A stretch of 64,000 nucleotides of DNA from Monocercomonoides exilis (Eukaryota; Preaxostyla; Oxymonadida; Polymastigidae). This document shows, in pieces, positions 33,606-45,000 of the stretch. The stretch covers positions 310,001 through 374,000 of the forward strand of contig LSRY02000049.1 of the NCBI GenBank assembly GCA_001643675.2, written 5' to 3'. The notes beneath the pieces are model-generated. The model was not told where the DNA came from. It worked only from the letters and a program-made list of their open reading frames with translations, and did not search any database. The position numbers and the translations under genes are program-made. The number at the start of each line of letters is the position of its first letter. The stretch's first letter is position 1.

Positions 33606-36600
33606 TTAATTTCCATTACCAGCAAATCCACCAATAGCAGATGATGATGAAGACGAAGACGATATTGGTGAAACAGGCAATGGAGACAACGAAAACGAAT
33701 GAGACGGCCCCAGCAATGAAAGATTTGGATTGGCCATTCCATATTGAGAAGGAGGAACACCAACAGATTGAATAGGATATGATTCAACAGCAAGCGGAAG
33801 CTGTTGATTCAGCTGCTGCTGTGGCTGCTGCATCATACCCGGGCGTATCACAATCTGCCCAGGCTGCATCATCCCGTTGTCGAGAAGCGGCTGCATCTCG
33901 ATTGAGCGCCCGTCTCCTCCAAAAGTGCCGTCTGCCCCCATCTCCATGTCCATTCCCATCATCATCATCCCTGGCGCATACCCCATCAGCTCTCCATCTA
34001 CAAAATGCAGCTCCACTTCGTTCTCGTTCGCCTTCTTCTTCTTTGCTGCCCTGTCCTTTGCGTGGCACAGATGGCACACCAAAAACACTGATGTGATGAT
34101 CAAGCAGATTGCTGCACTGCCAGCAAGGAAAAAGAAGGCTGCTCTTTTGAGAACAATATCCATCAATTTTCCGCTGTCAAATGAAAACAAAAACCAGACT
34201 GAATCTGTGTTGCTCCACGATGTGCCATCGTTTGTTAGCGACACGCGGAAGTGCCCCGAACAAGCTAAAAAAGAAAGGAGTTAATGTTATCGTCAAAATT
34301 ACAAATGATATAATAATTGAGAGAAAAATGAAGATAATATCATATCAGCATTAAATGAAAAAATAAAAATAATAAAATAAAAAATAATAATAAATTCAAG
34401 TTAGAATTACACACATTGCATAGCTTCATCTGACACTTCGCATTCAATTGTGTTTAATTTATCGGTGGCTTTCAGATATTCAACTTCATCATTGTCAACG
34501 GAATCCAGCTTAACTCCGTTGATCAGCCTGCTGTTGGAAGGGTTGTTATAGCACTCCAAACGGCACAAGAGCCGATAAGGAAGCACAGCAGTTGCATGGA
34601 GGTGCATCGAAGAATGTGCAGTCACACTCAGCGCCGGGTGAGGAACAGTGTCCATCAGCAAAGGCACAGCTGTGAGCGCCGACGAGTAACTTGCCTGGCC
34701 TTCCTCGTCAGTAAGCGAAGTTACAGTGCATGTTCCGTCTTCGAAGAAAAACCACGCATACCGCTCGGTTTTCTCTTCATCCAAGAAATCGCCGAAGTCC
34801 ACGCGGTCTCCAGAAATAGTCCCAGAGTTGGCGCACTTCACGTTCAGCGGCACATCCGCAGCAATGCCAGGCGTCATCATGTTGTTCCTCACAGTGCAGT
34901 TCTCAAAAGCGAGAGAGCCTCCAATCAATTGAACAGCTCCGTCAGAGACGGAATTGAGCAGGCTGCTGTTCGAAATTTCGACAAGCGCATTGGCGAAACG
35001 GAGAAGGCCCATGTTTGACATCGGCCGAACACGTGTCTCTGTTGTTCGAAGAGGAACAAGTGAAGATGGTGTCAAAGACGAAATTGAATGAGATGAAGAG
35101 GGAGAAGACGAATGATGTGAGTCTGAATTATCTTGAGATGTCAAAAGAAACTTAAACAGTCTTTTTGCTCTTCCTTTAATCTCTTCTTTGAGCAAGTATC
35201 TTTCTTCATTAAACGAGTTCTGTTTCTTCTCATTCTCTTGGTGAACTTCCAATGCACGCTTGGTCAGCCGTGACAGTCGAGTAACACGAGACAAACGCAA
35301 ATGACGCAGCATCGACGAAGCAACACGTTTGCTCCAATTTTCTCTTTGCTTTGATTTCTGATGAAATATTGTGTTGTTTGGTGTGCGCATAGATTTAGCC
35401 AAAAGCGGGTTTTCATTTTTTGAATTTGACGCTCTTGTCAGTCTGTTGTGTGTGAGCTCACTGGAGATTTCATCCAAATTGAATTGCAGTTTTGAATATA
35501 CTGTCAACTGACGGTTGCTTTGGTACGATGGAAAAGCAGGCATATTTAAAGACAAATTCTTCATCAAGACATTTTCCTCCTTTTGGATAGCTTTCTTTGT
35601 TTTCAAACTTTTATTTGACTTCACATCTTGCTTGTGTATGAACTGGATGCCTTCTTCATCAATAACCGCATTATTGCTGCTCGACAACTCATTTGAAGCT
35701 GACTGTGGCATGTCCATTCCAGTTATGTTCGAATTTTCAATTTTTACTAAAGATAACTCTGCATAAATAAGATTAACAGCTGAATCAATCCCTCGAAATG
35801 CACTGTTGGCCACACGAATATTCACCCCAGTTGCATGCAATGCACTTGCAAGTGATGCTTCATTGCCGTAAAACGTGCAGCTATCAATCAAGTTCTTGAA
35901 TTGAGAGAAAGGAACTGGGTCTCGTATCGAGGCTGCAGTTATGTAAATCGCTCCGCCAAGCGAACCCGTCACTGAAATTTCAGTTAAAGTTGCAGGAGAC
36001 AAAGAAGGAAGTTCTGTCGAATTAGAAGATGAAGACGCTGAAGATGAATGAGCTGAGGAATGATATGAAGGGCGCTGATTAAGCTCACCCAACGCCAAGC
36101 ATTGGTCAAATGTTGAATGAGAAAATTCGCATCCCGATGAAATGTCATCTCTCACCACAGCAAACACAGCCCCACCACACGAGGCAGAACACTTTACAAA
36201 TCTGCATCGAGTGAAAACAACCGTACTTGAATCAGCTTCAATGTGAATGCACTTTCCGCTGAAAACATTTGGGCCAAGTTGGCAGTTGGTGAAATTGCAC
36301 GAATCGATTGTCATTCGAAAGTCGCTTGGAGAATCCGAGTGGTCAATGAGCATCAGTGGAGCAGGCGTCTGTCTTTCAATGTCTGTGAATGTGCAAGATA
36401 AAAGCTTGTTAATGTAATCTGTTGGATCTTGGCAATCCACATCATGAACTGAAATAATTGTCCTTTCGCAAGAAGGAAGATTCTTAAAGACACACATCCA
36501 GCAGAATATGGGGCCTTGGGCAGAAATCATGCACTTATTATCACCTTCATTCGATAGTGTGTTGCTATTGTTTGTTTGAGACGAATCATTTCCACTGGGA

Positions 36601-37286
36601 TTTTCATTGAGTTGATTGTGCGTACGTGAAATAGCTTCTGTTGAGGCTGATGAAGCTGGTTGAGCAGCCACACAAACAGCAACTTCTTTCATATACAGAA
36701 AAGTCCGCGAATGCACAAACACTAATCCTGGGGTTGATGCAGAGGCAGTTGAGTTGTACAGGAATTTGATTAAAGAAAGCTGCACTCCATTAAAATCGAA
36801 GAGATATTCGTCTGTAGTGCTGTCTTGTGTGCCTGTGCAATTCAGTGTTGTTATTCTGTCAGCCTGTGCTCCTTCTCCGCATCCAACGCCTATGATTGAG
36901 ATGTTAAATGACAGTCCATCTATCGCAATTGGACCAGATTGAATGGCAGACGCTGCCAAAGTGATTGTTCCAATGCCGAGGCTGGCTGTAACAAGAGTGT
37001 TGATCGAATCGGCAAGGTTTGTTGCGTCACTAATAATGTCAGATACCGAATTGAAAGAATAGCCGGTCAGCATACGATTCACTTGGGAAAAAAAAACAAT
37101 GAAGAAGTGACGAATAACTATAAAAACAATAAGCATACGATTTTGAGAAGTTGGAGGAGAAGTTTGAATGGGAGTATTAAGGCAAGTTGTGATACAAGAA
37201 GTGAAAGGAAAGCTGGAAGCTTCAGGAAATGGTACACCCATCCAAAAGATATCACTTTCAGTTTTACTTTCTGATGAAAATTTCAT
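33606..37286 (-). CDS. Beta-helix surface protein, membrane-anchored part
   Basis: The main exon runs from 37286 to 34415. A second exon, 34264-33606, follows a 150-nt intron. A possible in-frame 57-nt intron (37138-37082, donor GTATGC, acceptor CCCAAG) would remove a hydrophobic stretch. The ectodomain has beta-helix features: repeated short Cys-containing strands (ENCTVRNNM, SCNFTNCQLG, RCRFVKCSASCGGAVFAV) and N-x-S/T sites. After CSGHFRV in exon 2 comes one membrane helix (AAFFFLAGSAAICLIITSVF). The short cytosolic tail has a KKKK motif, Met-rich and Gln-rich stretches and no kinase-like domain. The ORF start codes for no signal peptide, which is odd for a protein of this type. The upstream gene at 37478-38660 has one but lacks a membrane helix, and the two can be joined in frame, so this may be the 3' part of a single gene. 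Confidence 0.75.
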
Positions 37287-37477
37287 TATTCAGAAATAAA
37301 CGTGAAAAATAATGCATTCAATGCAAAATTTGAGAAAAACGAAATAGAAAAGTACTAACAAAAAGATATCTATTTTCTCTTTTCTTTCAAATTTTTCATA
37401 TTTTTTGTTTCAATGCAAAAATTATTCTTTCATCAGAAAATTTTTCACTTCAGTACACTTTTTATTCCTATATTAAC

Positions 37478-38660
37478 TCATATGGACAAACCCATTGGAT
37501 GCTTAAATATGCAGTTAGTCAACGAAGAGCCTGATTCCAAATTTGCATCAAGATCAAAGCGTAACATCTCGCAATTCACATCATATGAATCCAAAAAAGT
37601 GACTCCAGACATAACGCATTTCACAGATGTTGCATTTGCATTTTGAAAACTTTTACTTAAAGGAAAACTCAAAGCCGTAGACGAAGAAGTGCTTGCTTCT
37701 TCGCTTCTTAGAAACAGCGAAGCTCCTTCTTCAGCTTTTGGAGATGTAAATTGAACATTATCTAAAAGCAAAATAAATGGTGATGTGATAGAAATATACT
37801 CCAAAGAAATATAAAGTGATCCTCCTTTCTGACTTGTGCATTTTTCAAAATAAGAGTCATTGATATTAACATTTGCTCCATTAAAAATGCAATGACTATT
37901 TAAGAAGATTGTTCCCTCCTTATCTGTATTAATATTTGTGAATTTGCATTCTGTTAATTGAATGGAACATGCATCTCCCATTGTTCCTCTTAGAATGACT
38001 CCACCTCCGTTATTTTTTGTAATATTTGAAGTGTTGAAATTTGTTAATGAAATACTAGTAATTGCATTACTAAATACAATGATTCCGCTAAAGCTTGGAT
38101 CTTCCACAAATGACAGTGGTTTACTAATTTCAAAACCGTTGACTGTCAAGGATCCGGACGTAACGGAAAATACTTTTCCAGTCAAAGGTCCTTCAACTTG
38201 CGATTCAACTAAAACATCGTTGTATGTAGCATCATTGCTAATTGCAACAAGAATATCATTCTCAGCCATAAATTCTAGCGTTGCGGAGTTGATATAGGAA
38301 ATTGCATTTTCAAAATGAAAAATGGGTAAATTTGCTCTCTCTGAATTCAATATTGAACCTTTCTTAAAAAAGACCTTAACGGTTCCTTTCACTATAAACA
38401 GAATTGCAATGTTAATTTTTTGTTAAAAAATAATTTTTCAAACAATTAAAAATATCTTTTGGAATCGAATAATTTCCATGGCCAACAAAAATCTCAATAA
38501 TTTTCGAAGAATCAAATTTGGCTTTGCAAATAGGATAAAACGAAGAAAATGGAAATTCCTCTGTTCCAGAATTTCCATTTGATCCGTTTTTGTTTATCCA
38601 AAAAGATTTACATGAAATTGAAAAAAAATACAAATGAAAAATAAAAAATAGAGTATTCAT
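37478..38660 (-). CDS. Beta-helix surface protein, signal-peptide part
   Basis: Two exons: 38660-38444 and 38391-37478. They join across a 52-nt GTTTGA...TAG intron to 376 residues ending at TGA. The N-terminus is a clear signal peptide (MNTLFFIFHLYFFSISCKS), followed by FWINKNGSNGNSGTEEFPFS, the usual opening of these beta-helix ectodomains. Repeated strands include NNGGGVILRG, SQKGGSLYISLEY and EEGASLFL. No membrane helix or anchor signal is present before the stop. Just before the stop the sequence reads CCAATGG then GTTTGT, matching the preferred donor here. Using it in phase with the acceptor TTTTCATCAG at 37271 (221-nt intron) would fuse this ORF to the one at 33606-37286. I list the two separately because the joint is unproven. 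Confidence 0.75.
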
Positions 38661-39006
38661 CTATAATATAATATTTCGGATCGAACTATTTAAATTAATA
38701 TTTTTTTTTTATATAGTTTTTTATTATTCTTCTCAATCATAGCAATCGCATTAGTATATTCACGTGAGTTAAATGAGACATTTTTAGTATTTTTCAATTG
38801 TCATCCAAAATGATCTTAAAATTGAGAAAAGATTTAAAAAGAATGTGAGCAACCTTCTCGTCTGCTTGTTTTAAAATTTTTGTATTATTTATAATCTTTT
38901 GAAATTTTTTGTGAATATTTGATTGAGTTGTTATGAAATTTTCATCATTAATTTATGTTGGGTCAAAATCATATTTTCTTTTCTTTCTTTTTTTCGATTT
39001 GAGTGA
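38661..39006. promoter_or_regulatory. Divergent upstream region between two surface-protein genes
   Basis: These 346 bp lie between the starts of the minus-strand beta-helix protein and receptor B, so both promoters must be here. The sequence is very AT-rich with T runs (near 38701-38712). Shared regulation of the two surface genes is possible. No discrete element is recognised. Confidence 0.4.
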
Positions 39007-42000
39007 ATGCCAATTTTCTTTTATGTTATTTTTTTATCTTCTAATATTCCTTTTGTGTCTGCACAAATGCCACAGGAAAAATTCAAAGACGAACATCATT
39101 TTTTACACTCTTCAAAAGAATTCGTGTCTGGCTGTTATTTAAAAGCTGATGCAGAAATCAACGAATTATATTTGGAAAAACACTCATTTTTCATTGCGAA
39201 AAATATTGTGATGAAGAACGACTTTAGTTGTGAAATCCAATCAGAGTACCAAATAATAAATACTTCAATTTGCATGTACCAACTTGTTCTTCGGCAGAAA
39301 GAGAGCTGTTATTTGGTTTCATCAAAGTCAAACTCTTCGCTTCAAATATATTCATGTTTGCTGAAGTTTGCAGGAAGCGAAAAGAATGGTTTGTTCTTTG
39401 GAAGTCGTGGTTCGCTTCTGTTTTGGAATATTTCGCTTCATTTATCACAGAACGTTAATATAGCACCAAGCCTTGTTGAAGTTCCATCCAAAAGCATGGA
39501 CCGAATTGATGAAGTTGATGCAGAAGTTCACAATTCAGAATTCTCATCCTTCGTTCAAGGATCATCACCATTTTTGCAAATATCGCCTTTGACTTCCATC
39601 ACAATCAGCGAATGCTGCTTTTTTAATGTTTCACAGAGAAAAGTCAATGCGAAATCTTGCCCATCTTCTTCTTATTTGAATCCAGATAAAAGATGTGAAT
39701 TGAATTGTATGAATTGCATTGCTGTTCAGAATCCATATTTGGGATGTATCGTTGACGGAGCAACAAGTGCATTCATCTGTTGCAATTCGTCGTTTTTGAG
39801 CTGTGAAGCAGTTACAACGAGAACTAATTTCAGCACAGGATCCAAAGAGTTCAACGACACAACGTTCATGGTTAAAAGTGCAGAAGAATTGGACGGAGGT
39901 GCAATTTATCTAATAGGAGATGCAACACTGACGACAAAAAGATGCTCATTTGAAAGCTGTTCTCTCGCTCACTCTAATGCCAGAGCAGGGGCAGTCGGAA
40001 CCGATGGAGAAGGATCGTGGCTATGTGAAAACACTTCCTTTCAAAATTGCACAGTTACTTATGCTGCAGCAGCCTTTGACTTAATGGGCAAAGAATCTTT
40101 TGAGATATCTTTGAGCAATTTAAGCCATTGCAGTTCAGGAGATGGACTCGGAGGAGGAGAGATTCGTAGATGCTTAACTTGCTTAATCACAAATTGCATT
40201 TTTCAATGCAACGAAGCAAAAAGAAGATACGCAGGCGCTTTAAACTGCTATATTATGGAACACAATTTTTCTGTGGTTTCATGTTTGTTCAAATCAAACA
40301 GAGCCTGCACAAATGGAGGGGCGATCAGATTTGATCACAGTCAAGTTTACAGTATCACTGCAACGCTATCTGACTGCATTTTTATTAATAATTCAGCTGG
40401 AGAAGGAAATGATATTTACGCAAATATTAGTTGGAACGGAAAATTGAATCTTGTTGCATCAAGGTTGTTTTCCACAAGCAATCAACCCAGAACGACTTTT
40501 GCCTGGGCAACTGCAGAGGAGACATCACATTATGTTCTTGATCCACCGATTATTCAAGATAAAATCATTATTGCACCAAATGGTGAAGACTGGGATAATT
40601 GCGGGCGAAGTGACTTTGATGAATTCAATTGTCTGACAATGAAAAAAGGAATTGAAAGAGCCAAAATAGAATCGATGAGTTTTGAGATAAAAGAAGGACT
40701 GTTTCCTTCAGGCCAAATTGATATTGGATCTTCAAATGTGATAGGAAGCGGATCTGGAATGTTGCTAACGAGTATAAAATCAGATATAAAAAATGAAGAA
40801 GAAGCACTATTTCGAATAAGCACAGGAAAAATGGAAGCATCAGAAATGAAGTTTATTCACGATGGTTCGAATGAATACTGCAGAAGTTCATCATTGTTTC
40901 TGATGAGCGAAAGTTCTGGGATTCTTGTTCTTTCTTCTTGCAAAATAACTTGCGAAACTCCATCTGCAGAACAGTTCTTTTCTAAGCCTCTTATAAGTTC
41001 AGAGAAAGGTGAAGTGACTCTTGACTTGTGCAATATTGAGGGATCCCAGTCTTTGAATACATTCATCGCAAAACAAAGCGGAGACCTTGTTGTGAATGAC
41101 ACGTGTATCACAACAATAAATCGTCAGACAGGAAATGGTGGTGCAATGGAAGTGGAATTGGCAGATGAAGTTGGATTCATCGTAAAGAATGTGTCGTTGA
41201 AGCAATGCAAGGTAGGAACGACAAATGAAAAGGGCGGGGGAATCTATTTGGTTCTGTGTGAAAATTCGACAAGAAACTATCAATTGGATTCAGTGAATGT
41301 GTCAGGGAATGATGCAAAATGGGGAAAAGATGTGTTTGTTCAATGTGTTGATTTGAACCAATCAGTGACCACAAGTCGGATTGCGAATATAAAAAATGAC
41401 GATGGAGACAAATTGGATTTCTTTGGGATTGACAGTTCTATGTTTCTGGAGGCTCCTGTGAATTTGTCCTATTTTTTCTTACAAAGGCAATCTTTACAAA
41501 TAGAAATAAGTCAATCTGGAAAGGATATTTCTGGGTGCGGAGATGAGGTGTTTCCTTGCAATTCGTTCTGGAAAGGATTCAAAAACTTGGCAATTGATGT
41601 CACAAACGAAAAAAAGGAATTAAGGATTTATGGATCAACTTTAGTCCAGGATCAGTTCATTTTTTCTTGTTTGATGATAAGCTCTAAACAGGATGAAAAA
41701 AATGCGAAATTAACGTTCAACTCGGTTGTGGTGAACGGAAGTTCAGAAGTCATGCTTTTGAATGAGAATAATCTTGAGTTTGACAGAATCTGCTTCAACA
41801 TTCCTTCAAGTTTTTCTGTCTCAATATCTTCTCTAATTTCTTCCGCAGACAAGGAAAACTCGAACCTTGTTTTGAAGAACTGCTCATTTGAAAACAAAAC
41901 CAAGGATAACATCACATTTTCTCTTCTTCTTGTTCTTGGAGGAACTCTTCGAGTCGAACAATGCACAGTGTCTCAAATGGCTTTTGGTTCAAGCCCTGCG

Positions 42001-45000
42001 ATAATATCTGATAAAGCACATGCTGATCTCGGAATGTTTTCTTTTTCTTCAGTGAAACTCACAAGTTGCACGCTAATCTCAATTGTTTCTGAAGAGTCAA
42101 GCAACAATCATGCAAAGGGAAATGAGGAAGCTCAATCACTAACATTGAGTTCCTGTACCTTTGAAGGGATTACCTCTTCCGGTTCAAATATGGCTTGTAT
42201 TTTATCATCAACAATTAATTCTCCAATTTTAATTAATCAATGCTCATTTCTGACTATTTCATCAAAAGGAAGCAATGAGGGAGGAGCTTTGGGAATATCC
42301 CTTCAAGAGAAAGGCGCACTCACAGTTAACAAAACAGAAACAAGCAGATGCGAATGTGAAAGTGATGCATCGGGAAGAGGTGGGTTCCTTTTTCTGAACT
42401 GTATAGATTATGCAAATATGATAAAATTTGAGGATTTGCATTTTATCAATAACATGGCAGCGATTGGTAAAGACATGTTCATTGTTTGTAGCGATCTCAC
42501 AGAATTAGTCAATTCAACTTCATTCAGCTTTGCCATGGATATTGAACAATCCGAACGAGTAAATTCACTGATAGGTTTTGATAGGACTCATTTTGCTAAT
42601 GCTGAAGATCTCTTCATATTTATCACAGGGTATTTCAATGAAACAATTCACGTCGACGGGAAAAGAGGAATAAATAACATCGCCTGTGGAAAGCTAAACT
42701 TTCCATGTAATTCGTTGAACTTTGGATTGAATAGAGCACAGGGAAAGGGAACAAAGAACCTTCTGATATCTGGGGGAAGCTCACTTCTTGAAGAAGTGTC
42801 GATGGATAATGTTGCTGTTAAATCGGAGCAAGAAAACTCATCATCAAGATTGGAAGTGAACGAGACATTGGCTAATTCTGTTGGAGTTGCAATATCTGCA
42901 TATCTGGCATCATTTTCTTCAATCATTTTTTCATTGCCGCCAATTTTCACCAATTTGCAGAAAGCTTTTATGGAAACATTGGACAGTGAATCGTGCTTGA
43001 GCATTTCTGAATGTTCATTCAATCTCCAAAGCGAGGGAATATTGTCTTTCATTCTTTTGTCAGTCAAAAATGGAGATTTAAATCTTTATTCATGCTCAAT
43101 TGAAATACTTCAAATATCAAAGCCTTTTATTGAATTTCATCAGTCTTCAGATTCAAAAGGTGGGTCATTGACAATGGAACATTGCTTATTTGGCAGTGTA
43201 ACTCAAAGCTCCAACAGCGCCTGTATATTGATAACAACGATGGTCAATGATGCAAATGCTATGCTGTCAAATTCATCATTTGCTTCGTGTGCAGCTGATG
43301 CAAGTGATTGCGGAGGAGCATTGCATGTGAAGATGGAGGAGGGAGGAAGATTTGAGATATACAATACAAAGATTTCTTCATGCTCTGCCATTGCAGGAAA
43401 AGGAGGTGGAGTGTTTTTGAATTGCCTTTCAAAGAAAAACAAGACGATTCCATTCCATTTCAAAAACATAACGTTCTCAAACAACAAGGCGAGGGTAGGA
43501 AGAGACGTGTTTGTGAAGTGCTTTTCAATTTCCAAACAAATCAGCGAAGAACAATTTGATTTAGACTTTCGTGAGCCACCGTATGACAGGTTTAATGCGA
43601 TCTGGGGTGTGGATGAAACGCTTCCAATTGAAGATGTGGATCTCATTCCTCTTATTGTTGTGTACCGCAGCGAGCTGATTTTTGTGTGTGGAGTGAATGA
43701 TGAGGGGAATGATGCGAAGCCATGTGGGAACTCAACAACACCATGCAAATCCTTGAGTTATGGATTGTCTCATATTATATCTTCAGCATACAGTCAGCTT
43801 CTGATAGATCGAGAATGTGACATATCACAAACTTGCACTGCAAACAGTGTGACAGTTAAGAGTCTGAATCCAGCAACGCATGCTGTTGTTCATCTGAGAA
43901 CGGAAATTTCAGAGTCACAAAGGTCAGAGTGTATTTTGGAAAGTGTTGAGACTGTGAAATTTGAATGTGTTTCATTTTTATTTCAACATGGATTTGTCTC
44001 AACTCTCAAAAGCATATTTACTCAAACGAATGGATCATTTGTTGTCGCGTCCTGTTTGTTTTCCTGTGCCGATAATAGCATTTGCCTCAGCCAGTCGTTG
44101 TTTACGATTGAGTCAGGATCTTTTGATTTGAGCAGAACAAGCGTGAAGCATATAAACGCTTCTCAGGAGTTGTTTGAGTTGAGGAGTTCTTGTTTCGCTC
44201 AGCTTCAATCTGTTGAGTTTGGCGAATTGACATTAGGAAGCTCACTGATTGATGCTTGTGAGGGCTCAAATCTTATCATTAAAGAAATAAATACTTCAGA
44301 TATCACAATTGAAAATAGTTCTCTGATTTCTGTGGAAGAACGAAGCATTTCGAAAATGAACGAGGAGAATCTTGAAAGTTCTATTATGATAATTCACTCG
44401 AATGTCTCTGGGATCAAACGAAGGACACAAGGTGCATGCTCGCTGTCGTTTCCTTCATCTTTTCCTACTCTTTGTCAAATCTCAAACTGCTCATTTTCAA
44501 ATCATACATCATCTTCAGCAAATGCACAGATTCTTGAACTGTCAAATAGCATATATATTGAATCATCGATTTTAGAAGGATATCAAAAGGATATTGCTTC
44601 CATTGGTAATTCAGCAATTGAAGATGTGTGCCATTGGAATGGGTCATTAATTTATCTCGCAAGCTGCACCAGCTATATGAAAGATACAAAAGTTGCAAAC
44701 TCATCAAAGGGAGGAATTTCTGTTTCAAAGGGCAGGTTGACAATAGAAATGGGGATGTTTGAGGGAAATAATCCATCAGTTGAACGATATCCTTCAGCGA
44801 GAAGAAATATTATTTGTGATGAAGGGGGAGTTGTGGACGTGATGAGCTTAAAAGGAGGAGATGGCTTGCTTCCGAACTCATCGATGTGGATTTTGAATGA
44901 GGGTTGTGAAATGGAAGGAGTTGCTTTGGAAAGAACGTCTGTGCTGTTTATTCCTCATTTGGAGAGAGTTGAGCAAGAAGAAGCAGGAGCAGAAATAAAA

